Positions 23,615 to 32,226 of a stretch of 38,754 nt of DNA are shown here, in pieces (position 1 is the first letter of the stretch; every line of letters begins with the position of its first letter). Position numbers and translations under genes: made by a program. Source of the DNA: Acetobacteraceae bacterium (GTDB lineage Bacteria; Pseudomonadota; Alphaproteobacteria; Acetobacterales; Acetobacteraceae); NCBI GenBank assembly GCA_027487675.1, contig JAIYDD010000205.1, positions 1 through 38,754 on the forward strand. Direction: 5' to 3'. Under the pieces are notes generated by a model. The model searched no databases and had not been told where the DNA came from. It worked only from the letters and a program-made list of their open reading frames with translations.

Positions 23615-24397
23615 TCAGCGCAGGCCGGGCAGGGCCGGCAGGCTGGCGCGCAGCTCCGCCGAGAAGACGTGCAGCATCGCCGGGCCCAGCAGCATCAGCA
23701 GCGCGATGCCGGCCAGCACCTGGCCGGGCACCGCGACGAAGAAGGTCTGCACCTGCGGCGCCAGCCGCGCGAGCAGGCCGAGCGCGACGTTCAGGATCAC
23801 CGCCCCCACCACGAAGGGCGCGGCGAGCCGCAGGGCCAGCGCGAGCGAGGCGACGCCGGCTTCCGCCACCGCCTGCGCCAGCGCGCCGGACGGGAAGGCC
23901 GCGCCCGCCGGCAGCAGCGCGTAGCTTTCGACCATGGCGCGCAGCGCGATGCCGTAGAGGCCGCTGGCCAGCACCAGAACCGCCGCCAGCAGCCCGAGCG
24001 CGCGGCCGAGCGCGGTGGCCTGCAGGCCGAGCGCGGGGTCGGCGACCAGCATGCCCTGCAGGCCGATCAGGGTGGCGATCAGCTGCCCGGCCATCGCCAT
24101 CGCCGTCACCGCCAGCCGCGCCAGCGTGCCGAGCCAGAGGCCGACCACCGCTTCCTGGACGATGAGGCGCACCGCCTCCGCCCCTTCCGGCGGGGCGGGC
24201 GGCAGGCCGGGGGCCAGCGCGGGCAGCAGCAGCGCCAGCATGGCGAGGCCGAGGGTCAGCCGCACCGTCGCGGGGATTTCCTGCTCGCCGATGCCGGGCA
24301 GCAGGATCACCGCCGCGCCGAGGCGCGCGAAGACCAGCATCGCCTGGAAGCCAAGCGCCGGCAGGCCCTGGATGAAGGCGAGGTCGGCGGGCGTCAC
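23615..24397 (-). CDS. fliR: FliR, flagellar export gate protein
   Basis: A 260-residue polytopic membrane protein of usual length. The segments FARLGAAVILLPGIGEQEIP, GQLIATLIGLQGMLVADPAL and APFVVGAVILNVALGLLARL with APQVQTFFVAVPGQ are typical of FliR. It forms the export gate core with FliP and FliQ. Its start overlaps the fliQ stop (ATGA). Confidence 0.95.
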   Translation of the reverse strand: MTPADLAFIQGLPALGFQAMLVFARLGAAVILLPGIGEQEIPATVRLTLGLAMLALLLPALAPGLPPAPPEGAEAVRLIVQEAVVGLWLGTLARLAVTAMAMAGQLIATLIGLQGMLVADPALGLQATALGRALGLLAAVLVLASGLYGIALRAMVESYALLPAGAAFPSGALAQAVAEAGVASLALALRLAAPFVVGAVILNVALGLLARLAPQVQTFFVAVPGQVLAGIALLMLLGPAMLHVFSAELRASLPALPGLR

Positions 24398-24672
24398 GGC
24401 GAGCCGCCGATCGCCACCGCGCGGTCGAACAGCGCTTCCGTCCAGCCGCGCATGGCGCCGATGCTGAAGGGGCCGAGCAGCAGCATGACCAGCGCCGCGA
24501 CGGCGAGTTTTGGGAGGAAGGCGAGCGTGGCTTCCTGGATCTGCGTCAGCGCCTGGAGCAGCGAGACCAGCAGGCCCACCACCAGCACCGCGATCAGCGG
24601 CGGCCCCATGACCTGCAGCGAGACCCAGAGCGATTCGCGCAGCGCCTGGCCGAGCGCTTCCTCGGCACCCAT
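24394..24672 (-). CDS. fliQ: FliQ, flagellar export gate protein
   Basis: A 92-residue protein with two membrane helices (PPLIAVLVVGLLVSLLQALT and FLPKLAVAALVMLLLGPFSI) joined by TQIQEATLAF, the conserved FliQ loop. It is part of the FliPQR gate. It begins 24 bases after the fliE stop. Confidence 0.95.
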   Translation of the reverse strand: MGAEEALGQALRESLWVSLQVMGPPLIAVLVVGLLVSLLQALTQIQEATLAFLPKLAVAALVMLLLGPFSIGAMRGWTEALFDRAVAIGGSP

Positions 24673-24696
24673 CGGCGGCGATCCCCGGGCCGGCGC

Positions 24697-25020
24697 CTAG
24701 ATCTGCATCCGCATCACGTCCTGGTAGGCGGCGATGACGCGGTCGCGGATGGCGACCGTGGCCTGCAGCGCGAGCTCGGCGCGGGAGATCGCGAGCACGG
24801 CCTCCGTCACGCCGCCCTGCCCCATCAGCGCGGCGGTGGAGGCGGCGTCCGCGCTGCGGCCGATCTCGATGCCCTGGTCGAGCGCGCGGCGCAGCATGCC
24901 GCCGAAGCCGGCATCGGCGGCTGCCTCCGCGCCGGCAGAGGCGCCCGCGCCGGCGGCCGTGCGGTAGGCCGAGGCCGCGGCGGCGGCGAGGCCGGGCGCG
25001 GCGCTTCCCGTGACGGCCAT
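24697..25020 (-). CDS. fliE: FliE, hook-basal body adaptor
   Basis: A 107-residue protein. An Ala-rich, disordered N-terminus is followed by the family's C-terminal helices: GFGGMLRRALDQGIEIGRSA, LAISRAELALQATVAIRDRV and IAAYQDVMRMQI at the end. FliE joins the MS ring/export gate to the rod. Between it and flgC (25021-25063) lies a GCGTG pentamer repeated about four times. Confidence 0.93.
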   Translation of the reverse strand: MAVTGSAAPGLAAAAASAYRTAAGAGASAGAEAAADAGFGGMLRRALDQGIEIGRSADAASTAALMGQGGVTEAVLAISRAELALQATVAIRDRVIAAYQDVMRMQI

Positions 25021-25063
25021 CCTGGCCCTCCTTCAGCGTGGCGTGGCGTGGCGTGGCGGGCGG

Positions 25064-25471
25064 TCAGCGCAGCGCCTCGATGGCGCGGCTCAGCATGCCG
25101 CGCGTCGTCTCCAGCACCGAGAGGTTGGCGCTGTAGCTGCGCTGCGCCTCGCGCATGTCCATCACCTCGACCAGGCTGTCGATGTTCGGCACCTTGACGT
25201 AGCCGCGGGCATCGGCGGCGGGGTGGCCGGGCTCGTAGCGCGTCGGGAAGTCGCCGGGCTGGGTGCCGATGCGCGAGACCTCGACGAGGTCGGCGCCGAG
25301 CGCGCGGTCGAGGCGGCTGGCGAAGTTCACCGTGCGGCGGCGATAGGGATCGGCGCCCGGCGCTTCGCCGGTGCTGTCGCGGTTGGCCAGGTTCTCCGCC
25401 ACCACGCGCAGCCGCGTCGATTGCGCGGACATGCCGGCGGCGGAGATGCGCAGCGCCCTGTCGAGATCCAT
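25064..25471 (-). CDS. flgC: FlgC, proximal rod protein
   Basis: A 135-residue rod protein. The start MDLDRALRISAAGMSAQSTR and RLRVVAENLANRDSTGEAPG is the standard flagellar rod N-terminus; the C-terminus ends with VEVMDMREAQRSYSANLSVL and the D0-type helix. GGAGGG precedes the ATG at 25469-25471. An open frame upstream overlaps flgB in another phase and is not used. Confidence 0.95.
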   Translation of the reverse strand: MDLDRALRISAAGMSAQSTRLRVVAENLANRDSTGEAPGADPYRRRTVNFASRLDRALGADLVEVSRIGTQPGDFPTRYEPGHPAADARGYVKVPNIDSLVEVMDMREAQRSYSANLSVLETTRGMLSRAIEALR

Positions 25472-25533
25472 CCTGCAACCCTCCTGCATCGCGGCCCGCC
25501 GCGCGGGCCGGCGTGGTGCGTCCCGTCCGCGCG

Positions 25534-26010
25534 CTAACGGCCGAGCGTCGCGCGGAACAGGCCCATGAAGCTGCGGTGCACGGCCATGGCGAGCGCATGC
25601 GCCGTGTCGGTCTCCGCGATGCGCACCGCCTCGCGGTCGAGCGAGACGGCGTTGCCGTCCGGCGTGACCTCGGCGGTGCGCCGTTCCTCCCGCGCGCCGG
25701 CGGCGGAAGCGGGGCGGCCCGCGCCATGGCCCGGCGCGGTGCGCGCCAGCGTCATCCGGAAGGCGCCTTCGAGCTCCCGCTGGAAGGAGGAGAGGTCGGA
25801 GGGCCGGAAGGCCGGCGTGTCGGCATTGGCGACGTTGCGGGCGAGCACCTGCTGGCGGCGCTCCAGCCAATCGATCCGATGCGCGGCGAGGTCGAGCGGG
25901 CCGGCGGCGCGCGCCGCGGGGGCAGGCCGCGACGGCGCGCCGCGCCCTGCCGCCCCCGCCGCCGCGCCGGCGCTTCCAACAGGCCGCGCGGGATTGCCGA
26001 TGCCGTCCAT
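25534..26010 (-). CDS. flgB: FlgB, proximal rod protein
   Basis: A 158-residue rod protein. The core LDLAAHRIDWLERRQQVLAR NVANADTPAFRPSDLSSFQR matches FlgB, with AHALAMAVHRSFMGLFRATL at the end. About 38 extra residues rich in Ala, Gly and Pro precede the core; no other start codon with a better site is evident. It heads the leftward flagellar operon, and the gap to the rightward small gene (26011-26109) should hold both promoters. Confidence 0.92.
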   Translation of the reverse strand: MDGIGNPARPVGSAGAAAGAAGRGAPSRPAPAARAAGPLDLAAHRIDWLERRQQVLARNVANADTPAFRPSDLSSFQRELEGAFRMTLARTAPGHGAGRPASAAGAREERRTAEVTPDGNAVSLDREAVRIAETDTAHALAMAVHRSFMGLFRATLGR

Positions 26011-26109
26011 GGCGGCGGAAGATGACGGGGAGGGGTGAAGGAAGCGTTGCGCGCGGCGCGGCGGGCGGCGTGCACGCTCCGTTCATCTTCCCCCGGCACT
26101 CTCCGCCGC

Positions 26110-26361
26110 ATGCGAAGCCCCCCAAGCGCCGCGAAGGCCGTGGCGGCCGCCATCGAAGCGATGGGCGCGACCGTCATGGTCGCGCGCGCCCTGGTGGAAG
26201 GCGGGCGCGAGGTGGAGCTGGACGGGCTGGAACGCGAAGCCGCCTCGCTCTGCGCCGCCGTCATGGCGCTGCCGGCCGCCCAGGGCCGGGCGCTGCGGCC
26301 GAACCTGGAAGGGCTGCTGCGGCAGGTGGACGGCCTGGCGCTCAGCCTGCGCGGGGGCTGA
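26110..26361 (+). CDS. Small helical protein beside flagellar genes, unknown
   Basis: An 83-residue protein, MRSPPSAAKAVAAAIEAMGA at the start, nearly all helical with a heptad-like C-terminal half (LEREAASLCAAVMALPAAQG; LEGLLRQVDGLALSLRGG). It has no membrane segment. It lies just before fliO and fliP in the same direction and divergent from flgB, so a flagellar chaperone or FlgN-like role would fit, but the sequence does not prove it. The frame is also open to an ATG at 26035, within the intergenic region; neither start has a clear ribosome site. Confidence 0.6.
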   Translation: MRSPPSAAKAVAAAIEAMGATVMVARALVEGGREVELDGLEREAASLCAAVMALPAAQGRALRPNLEGLLRQVDGLALSLRGG

Positions 26362-26463
26362 GGCCGCAGGCCGGGGAATCGCGGCGAAGTCGGTTCGGGG
26401 CGTGGCGGGCCGGGCTCCGCCGCGAAGGCGCCAGGAAGGGCGGGCAACCCAGGATGGGGGCGG

Positions 26464-26739
26464 ATGGAACAGATCGGCTGGACGGGCGCGCTGACCGCCG
26501 CGGCGGCGCTGGCCGGCGTGGTGGCGGCGCTGGCGCTGGTGCTGCGCGGGCTGCGCGCCGCCGGGCTCGGCCGCGCCGCGGGGCGGCGGCTTGCGGTGGC
26601 GGAGGCGATCGCGCTCGACAGCCGCCGCCGGCTGGTCCTGGTGCGCTGCGACGGGCAGGAAAGGCTGCTGCTGACCGGCGGGCCGCAGGACCTGGACCTC
26701 GGGCCGCTGCCGCCGCGCGCGCCGGGGGCCGCGCCGTGA
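26464..26739 (+). CDS. fliO: FliO-like export gate assembly protein
   Basis: A 91-residue protein with one N-terminal membrane helix (about residues 9-32) and the FliO-like beta segment RRLAVAEAIALDSRRRLVLV with DGQERLLLTGGP. FliO helps FliP assemble. The stop overlaps the fliP GTG start (GTGA), which supports the assignment. Confidence 0.85.
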   Translation: MEQIGWTGALTAAAALAGVVAALALVLRGLRAAGLGRAAGRRLAVAEAIALDSRRRLVLVRCDGQERLLLTGGPQDLDLGPLPPRAPGAAP

Positions 26740-27458
26740 TCCGCGCGCTGCTTCTGCTGCTGCTGCTGGTGCTGCCGGCGGGTGCGGCGGCGCAGAGCGT
26801 CAGCCTCGACCTCGGGCCGGCGGGCGCGGGCACCACGGCGCGGCTGGTGCAGCTGACGGCGCTGATCGGGCTGCTGTCGCTGGCCCCTGCCCTGCTGGTG
26901 ATGGTCACCGCCTTCGCGCGCATCGTCATCGTGCTGGCGCTGCTGCGCACCGCCATCGGCGCGCCCGGCATCCCGCCGACGCCGGTGCTGGTCGGGCTCG
27001 CGCTGTTCCTGACGCTGTTCGTGATGGAGCCCGCCCTGCTGGCCGCCTGGGAGCAGGGGCTCCGGCCGATGTCGGAAGGCACGCTCGGCGAGGTGGAGGG
27101 CATGGTCGCGGCGGCCGAGCCGTTCCGGCGCTTCATGGCGGCGCAGGTGCGGGAGGTGGACCTGGCGCTGTTCCTCGACCTGGCGAACCTGCCCGCCGCA
27201 ACCCCGGACCAGGCGCCCTGGCGCGCCCTGGTGCCGGCCTTCATGGTGGGCGAGCTGCGCCGCGCCTTCGAGATCGGCTTCCTGCTGTTCCTGCCCTTCC
27301 TGGTCATCGACCTGGTGGCGGCCAGCCTGCTGATGTCGCTCGGCATGATGATGCTGCCGCCGACCGTCGTCGCCCTGCCCTTCAAGCTGGCCTTCTTCGT
27401 GCTGGTGGATGGCTGGCGGCTGGTGGCGGGCAGCCTGGTGCAGGGCTTCGCGCAGTAG
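26736..27458 (+). CDS. fliP: FliP, flagellar export gate protein
   Basis: A 240-residue protein starting at GTG (26736-26738). A signal-like N-terminus (IRALLLLLLLVLPAGAAAQS) is followed by the FliP core: SLAPALLVMVTAFARIVIVL, PGIPPTPVLVGLALFLTLFV, ALVPAFMVGELRRAFEIGFL and FLVIDLVAASLLMSLGMMML. It forms the pentameric part of the FliPQR gate. The start was chosen by the GTGA overlap with fliO; an open frame continues much further upstream but covers fliO in another phase. Confidence 0.96.
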   Translation: MIRALLLLLLLVLPAGAAAQSVSLDLGPAGAGTTARLVQLTALIGLLSLAPALLVMVTAFARIVIVLALLRTAIGAPGIPPTPVLVGLALFLTLFVMEPALLAAWEQGLRPMSEGTLGEVEGMVAAAEPFRRFMAAQVREVDLALFLDLANLPAATPDQAPWRALVPAFMVGELRRAFEIGFLLFLPFLVIDLVAASLLMSLGMMMLPPTVVALPFKLAFFVLVDGWRLVAGSLVQGFAQ

Positions 27459-27512
27459 TCCCGGGGGGCGCCCGGCCTGCTATGCTGCACCGGCGCGCAG
27501 GGAGAGCACGCC

Positions 27513-27875
27513 ATGATCTTCACCACCACCGCGACCGTCGAAGGGCGCGAGATCGACCGCTACCTGGGCATCGTCTTCGGCGACGCCGTGCTCGGCGTGA
27601 ATGTCTTCAAGGACCTGCTGGGCGGGCTGCGCGACCTGGTCGGCGGGCGGTCGGGCACCTATGAGCGCGAGCTCGGCGCGGCGCGCGACGCGGCGCTGAG
27701 CAACCTGACCGAGCAGGCCCGCGCCGCCGGCGCCGATGCGGTGGTCGGCATCGACATCGACTACGAGGTGCTGGGCAGCAACAACGGGATGCTGATGGTC
27801 AGCGCGTCGGGGACCGCCGTCGTGCTGAAGCCGCTGGCGGGGGCGGGCGTGGGCAGCCCCTGGGCGCAGCGATAG
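27513..27875 (+). CDS. YbjQ-family (UPF0145) protein
   Basis: A 120-residue protein. The pattern [30 protein letters not shown], followed by [20 protein letters not shown] and [16 protein letters not shown], is typical of the YbjQ/UPF0145 family (heavy-metal-binding domain fold, pentameric). The cellular role is not established. GGGAGAG lies before the ATG at 27513. It stands alone between fliP and the convergent synthetase gene. Confidence 0.92.
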   Translation: MIFTTTATVEGREIDRYLGIVFGDAVLGVNVFKDLLGGLRDLVGGRSGTYERELGAARDAALSNLTEQARAAGADAVVGIDIDYEVLGSNNGMLMVSASGTAVVLKPLAGAGVGSPWAQR

Positions 27876-27883
27876 GGCGAAGC

Positions 27884-30547
27884 TCAGCCCCCCGGCGCGT
27901 CGGCCAGCGCCTCCTCCACCGCCGCGACCAGCGCGGCGCGGTGCGGCGGGCGCACCATGCTGAAATGGTCGCCCGGCACCGCGATCGTCCGGCGCACGGG
28001 CGCGACGGCGGACCAGCCCAGATCGTCCGGCGCATGCGCGCGCGGATGGCCGGAGCGCAGGACGACCACCTCGGTCGCCACGCGCGGCAGGGGGCCAGCC
28101 ACCCAGGACCGCAGGGCGGCTTCGCGCAGGCGCAGTTCCAGCTCCCGCCAGACGGACAGCGCCACCACCCCGGGCGGCGGGCGCCGCGGCAGCAGGCGCG
28201 CCGCGATCCTGGCGAGGCCCGGGCGTTCGGCGACCTGCCGGGCGCGCCAGCGCAGCCACCGCGCCCAGGGCGCGCCGCCGGACCCCGGGGCGGGGCCGTC
28301 GCCGAAGCTTCCCGGGGCCGGCGCCAGCCGCTCGGGCGCCAGGTGCAGGTCGAGCACCACCAGCCGCGAGGCGAAGAGGCCCTCGGCTTCGAGGAGACGG
28401 GCGAGTTCCAGCGCGACGGCGGCGCCATAGGAATAGCCGAGCAGCGCCGGCCGCGGGCCGCCCGCCGCGAAGGCCTCCCGCGCTGCGGGCAGGGCGGCGC
28501 GCGCATCGGCCTCGGGGCGTGCCCCTTCCCGCGCATAGCGGCGCCAGTCCAGCGGGCGCAGCGTGCGCACGCGGAAGCGCTCCTCCAGCCCTTCGCGCAG
28601 CCGCGCCTGGGCCTCGTCCTCGCCGCCATTGCCGGGCGCCGAGAGAAGGGTCCGCGCCCCCGGCAGGCTGGCGCGGCGGGGCGGCGGCGCGGCGATCGCG
28701 CGGGACATCGCGGCGGCATCCATCGCCTCATGGACCAGTTCCATGGCGTCGGCGACCCCGGCGAGCCGTTCCAGTTCCAGCGTCAGGTGGAGGAAGGCCA
28801 GCGAATCGCCCCCGGCCTCGGCGAAGCCGATCCCGGCGACCGGCGGCTCGCCGAGGGCGCGGGTCCAGGCCCGCGCGACGCGGGGATCGGGCTCGGCCGG
28901 CGCGCCGGCGCGGCCGGCCGGCGGGTCGGTCGCCGCCGCCACCGCCGCAAGCGTCGCGGCGGCGTCCACCTTGCCGCCGGGCAGCCGCGGCAGGCGCGGC
29001 AGCGCCACGATGGCGGCGGGGCGCATCCGGGCGGGCAGGGCGACGCGCAGCCGGCGCGCCAGCAGCGCGGGAAGGTCATCGGGCGCGCCCGCCGCCGGGG
29101 CGACCGCCGCGACGAGGCGAAGCCCGCGCCGCGCCGGGGCGCCCTGGGGCGGCGGCTGCGGCAGCACGACGGCCTCCGCCACCTCGGCCATGCGGCGCAG
29201 CCTGTCCTCGATCTCCTCCGGGTCGACGCGCCACCCGGCGATCTTCACCTGCCGGTCGGCGCGGCCCACCACCTCCCACCAGCCATCGGGGCGGATGCGG
29301 GCGAGGTCGCCGGTGCAGAGCCGGCGGGAGCCGTCCGGGAGACGCGCGATGCGGTCGTTCGAAAGCCGGCCATCCTGCCATTCGCCGAGGGCGATGAAGG
29401 GGCTTTCGACCACCAGCTCGCCCGTCGCCCCGGCCGCGATCGGCGCGCCATCCGGGTCGCGCAGGCTCACCGAATTGCCGGCAATCGGCAGCCCCACCGG
29501 AACGCGCGGCCCGTCGGGCGTCCAGCCCGCATCGGGCATCACCCAGCGGAAGACGGCCGGGGCCTCGGTCAGGCCATAGACGTTCACCAGCCGGCAGCCT
29601 GCCGGCAGCGCCCCCCGGAGCGCGAGCAAATCGCTCGGCAGCAGGGCGGTGCCGCTGGCCTGGACCCAGGCGACGCGGCGCAGCGCGCGTGGCGCGTCCG
29701 GCGCGGCGAGCAGGGCCATGAGGGTGGCCGTGATGCCCTGCATCGCGGTGGGCCCGCCGACCTCCTCGGCCGCCCGCGCGGCCGCCGCCGCGCCCAGGCG
29801 CCCGACATCGAGGCGCAGCAGGAGCGCACCGCTCAGCATCGCCGCCAGCGCATGGACCTGCCCCGCGATCGTGGTGGGCGGCGCGGTGAGGAAGTAGACC
29901 TTGCCCGGGCCGAGGTCGTATTCCGCCGCCACCTGCGTCGCGCGGAAGCGAAGGGTGAGCCGGCTGTGGACGATCCCCTTCGGCCGGCCGGTGCTGCCGC
30001 TGGTCGGCACGACCAGCGCGGGCGCGTCCTCCGCCAGGGCGGGCGGCGGGCCGGCATCCCAGGGCGGGGCCTCGGCGGGCGGCGGCGGCAGCAGGGCCAG
30101 CCGCGCGCCCGCCAGGGCGGCAAGCCCGGGCGCGCCCTCGGGCGTGTCCTGGGGCGCGAGCAGCGCCGAGAGACCGAGCGCCTCGGCCACCGCGCGGGTC
30201 CGCTCGGGCGGGTCGCGCGCGTCCAGCAGCGCGGCAGGGCGCCCGGCCAGCAGCGCGCCGACGATCCATGCCTGTGCCGCCACGCCATCCGGCAGGAGCA
30301 GGCCGACCATGCCGGGCGGCGGCGGCCCACCCTCAGGCGCGGCGGCGGCCGGGTGCGGCGCGGCCAGGGCGGCGGCCACGCCGGAGGCCTCGCGCCAGAA
30401 CGCCGCGCGCGTCACGACCGGCCGGAGCCCGTCGTAGCCGAAGGGCGCGCCGGGATCGGCCGCCACCAGGCGGCGGAGCGTGTCGAGCAGGTCCGCGGAG
30501 CCCTGCGGGGCAAGGGCCGGGGGGCTGGTCTCGTCGGCGGCGCGCAT
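27884..30547 (-). CDS. Single-module NRPS-like synthetase, A-T-TE
   Basis: An 887-residue enzyme. The adenylation domain (about 15-535) has A3 SGSTGRPKG (183-191), A5 VYGLTEAP (323-330), A7 TGDLARI (412-418), GRADRQVKIAGWRVDPEEIE (428-447) and A10 LPGGKVD with Lys526. A carrier domain holds Ser582 in EAGGDSLAF. A thioesterase (about 625-880) has the nucleophile Ser706 in GYSYG and the His of PGDHFSMV near the end. There is no condensation domain. Such enzymes activate an acid, load it on the carrier and release or self-condense it. The substrate is not readable here. A phosphopantetheinyl transferase must act in trans. No biosynthetic neighbours are seen. The ATG at 30545-30547 is preferred over a GTG at 30562. 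Confidence 0.88.
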   Translation of the reverse strand: MRAADETSPPALAPQGSADLLDTLRRLVAADPGAPFGYDGLRPVVTRAAFWREASGVAAALAAPHPAAAAPEGGPPPPGMVGLLLPDGVAAQAWIVGALLAGRPAALLDARDPPERTRAVAEALGLSALLAPQDTPEGAPGLAALAGARLALLPPPPAEAPPWDAGPPPALAEDAPALVVPTSGSTGRPKGIVHSRLTLRFRATQVAAEYDLGPGKVYFLTAPPTTIAGQVHALAAMLSGALLLRLDVGRLGAAAAARAAEEVGGPTAMQGITATLMALLAAPDAPRALRRVAWVQASGTALLPSDLLALRGALPAGCRLVNVYGLTEAPAVFRWVMPDAGWTPDGPRVPVGLPIAGNSVSLRDPDGAPIAAGATGELVVESPFIALGEWQDGRLSNDRIARLPDGSRRLCTGDLARIRPDGWWEVVGRADRQVKIAGWRVDPEEIEDRLRRMAEVAEAVVLPQPPPQGAPARRGLRLVAAVAPAAGAPDDLPALLARRLRVALPARMRPAAIVALPRLPRLPGGKVDAAATLAAVAAATDPPAGRAGAPAEPDPRVARAWTRALGEPPVAGIGFAEAGGDSLAFLHLTLELERLAGVADAMELVHEAMDAAAMSRAIAAPPPRRASLPGARTLLSAPGNGGEDEAQARLREGLEERFRVRTLRPLDWRRYAREGARPEADARAALPAAREAFAAGGPRPALLGYSYGAAVALELARLLEAEGLFASRLVVLDLHLAPERLAPAPGSFGDGPAPGSGGAPWARWLRWRARQVAERPGLARIAARLLPRRPPPGVVALSVWRELELRLREAALRSWVAGPLPRVATEVVVLRSGHPRAHAPDDLGWSAVAPVRRTIAVPGDHFSMVRPPHRAALVAAVEEALADAPGG

Positions 30548-30681
30548 GGCGCCAGCTACCACCCAGGCTTACGCGCGCGCAATCTGCGCCGGGCGACAGG
30601 GATGCGGCAGGCCGCCGCAGCGGTGGGGGGCACCGCCATCGCCTCCCCCGCGAGGGCAAGGGAGGCAGCGGGGATGCCCGT

Positions 30682-32100
30682 TCAGGTCACCCGGAAATTG
30701 GCGAACTGCCAGGGGTCCTGGCCGTCCACGGCTTCCGGGAACAGCACGCCGCGGCCCTGGAGCGGCGTCCAGTCGGAATAGACGCCGACCACCTCGCCGA
30801 GATAGGGCGCGCAGATCTCCAGGATCCGCGCATGGTCCATCTCGTCGGATTCGACGACGCCGAGGCGCGGATTCTCCATCGCCCAGATCACGCCGGCCAG
30901 CACCGCCACCGTCACCTGCAGCGAGGTGGCGTTGTTGTGCGGCACGAGCTTCCGCGCCTGCTCGATCGTCAGGCGGGAGCCGTACCAATAGGCGCCCTTG
31001 GCGTGGCCCATCAGCAGCACGCCGAGTTCGTCCATGCCGCGCAGGATCTCGTCGGTCATCAGCCGCTTCTCGGGCTGCATCTCCCAGTTCTTGCCGGCCA
31101 GCTCGTGGATCGACAGCACCGCGTCGTCGCAGGGGTGGTAGGCGTAGTGCGCGGTCGGGCGGTAGCGCACGGCGCCATCCGCGTCGCGCACGGTGTAGTA
31201 GTCGGCCAGCGAGATGCTCTCGTTGTGGGTGATCAGGAAGCCGTGCATCGGGCCTTCCAGCGGCGTCCAGGACCGCACGCGCGTGGAGGCGCCGGGGCGC
31301 ATGAGGTAGATCGCCGCGTCGCAGCCGAAGCCGTGGCGGTAGCCGTCGGGCGGCAGCGCCTTTTCGTGGCTGCCCCAGCCGAGCTCCGCAGGCTGGCTGC
31401 CTTCGCCGACGAAGCCGTCCACCGACCAGGTGTTGACGAACTCGCCGGGCTTCTTGGGCTGGCTGCCGACCTGGGTGTCGCGCTCGGCGATGTGGATCAC
31501 CTTGATGCCGAGGCGCTCGGCGATCGCGGCCCAGGCGGCGCGGTCCTGCGCCGGCGGCGGGTTCGCGATGGGCGCGCCGGTGTCGCGGGCGATGTCGAGC
31601 ATCGCCTGCTTCACGAAATGGCTGACCAGGCCGGGATTCGCGCCATGCGCGGTGATGGAGGTGGGGCCGCCCTGCGCCATCTCGCGCAGCGCGATCGCCT
31701 CCTCCCGCATCGCGTAGTTGCTGCGCTGGGAGGGGGTGAGCGCGGGGTCGGTGTAGCCGCCGGCCCAGGGCTCCACGACGGTGTCGAGGTAGAGCACGTC
31801 GAGCTTCTGGCAGAGCTTCATCAGCTCCACGGACGAGACGTCGACCGACAGGTTCAGCAGGAAGTCGCCCTTGCCGAGCAGCGGCGTCAGCAGGTCGGCG
31901 AAGTTGTCGCGCGTCGCGGCCTGCAGGATGAAGCGGATGCCGTATTCGGCCGCGACCTCCTGCCCGCGCTCCTCGGCGGTGACGATGGTGATGCGGTCAG
32001 GGGCAATGTCGATGTGGCGCAGGATCAGCGGCAGGACGCCCTGGCCGATCGAGCCGAAGCCGAGCATGACCAGGCGGCCGGCGAAGGCGGCGTGCTTCAT
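30682..32100 (-). CDS. hss: Homospermidine synthase
   Basis: A 472-residue cytoplasmic enzyme of the usual length. The NAD-binding start is MLGFGSIGQGVLPLIL (about 12-27); family stretches are NLSVDVSSVELMKLCQ, YLDTVVEPWAGGYTDP, ITAHGANPGLVSHFVKQAM, LITHNESISLADYYTV, HYAYHPCDDAVLSIHEL and YWYGSRLTIEQARKLVPHNN. It makes sym-homospermidine from two putrescines, passing through a Schiff base with NAD+. The ATG at 32098-32100 starts MKHAAFAGRL; an upstream open frame is repeat sequence. It lies 126 bases after the ornithine decarboxylase gene, with a strong hairpin between, and the pair forms a short pathway. Confidence 0.95.
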   Translation of the reverse strand: MKHAAFAGRLVMLGFGSIGQGVLPLILRHIDIAPDRITIVTAEERGQEVAAEYGIRFILQAATRDNFADLLTPLLGKGDFLLNLSVDVSSVELMKLCQKLDVLYLDTVVEPWAGGYTDPALTPSQRSNYAMREEAIALREMAQGGPTSITAHGANPGLVSHFVKQAMLDIARDTGAPIANPPPAQDRAAWAAIAERLGIKVIHIAERDTQVGSQPKKPGEFVNTWSVDGFVGEGSQPAELGWGSHEKALPPDGYRHGFGCDAAIYLMRPGASTRVRSWTPLEGPMHGFLITHNESISLADYYTVRDADGAVRYRPTAHYAYHPCDDAVLSIHELAGKNWEMQPEKRLMTDEILRGMDELGVLLMGHAKGAYWYGSRLTIEQARKLVPHNNATSLQVTVAVLAGVIWAMENPRLGVVESDEMDHARILEICAPYLGEVVGVYSDWTPLQGRGVLFPEAVDGQDPWQFANFRVT

Positions 32101-32149
32101 CTTGGGGAGGTCCTTTCGGGTGAGGGGGTGTGTGAAGCCCCCACCCCGA

Positions 32150-32177
32150 CCCTCCCCCGCCAAAGTGCGGGGGAGGG
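32150..32177. repeat. Hairpin repeat between odc and hss
   Basis: CCCTCCCCCGC and GCGGGGGAGGG pair perfectly over the loop CAAAGT. The flanks (CCCCCACCCCGA) and form match a hairpin repeat type common in GC-rich proteobacteria; a related copy is at 34549-34575. Here it may attenuate hss after the decarboxylase gene. Confidence 0.7.
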
Positions 32178-32226
32178 AGCAGGGGGGCGGGGGAGGGAGA
32201 AGCGGGCGGGGTGGGAGGCGTGGACG

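Noticed and set aside
25036-25052. GCGTG pentamer repeats as a phase-variation switch
   Set aside because: They lie in the short gap between flgC and fliE, not in a coding frame or promoter spacer, so no switching effect is evident.
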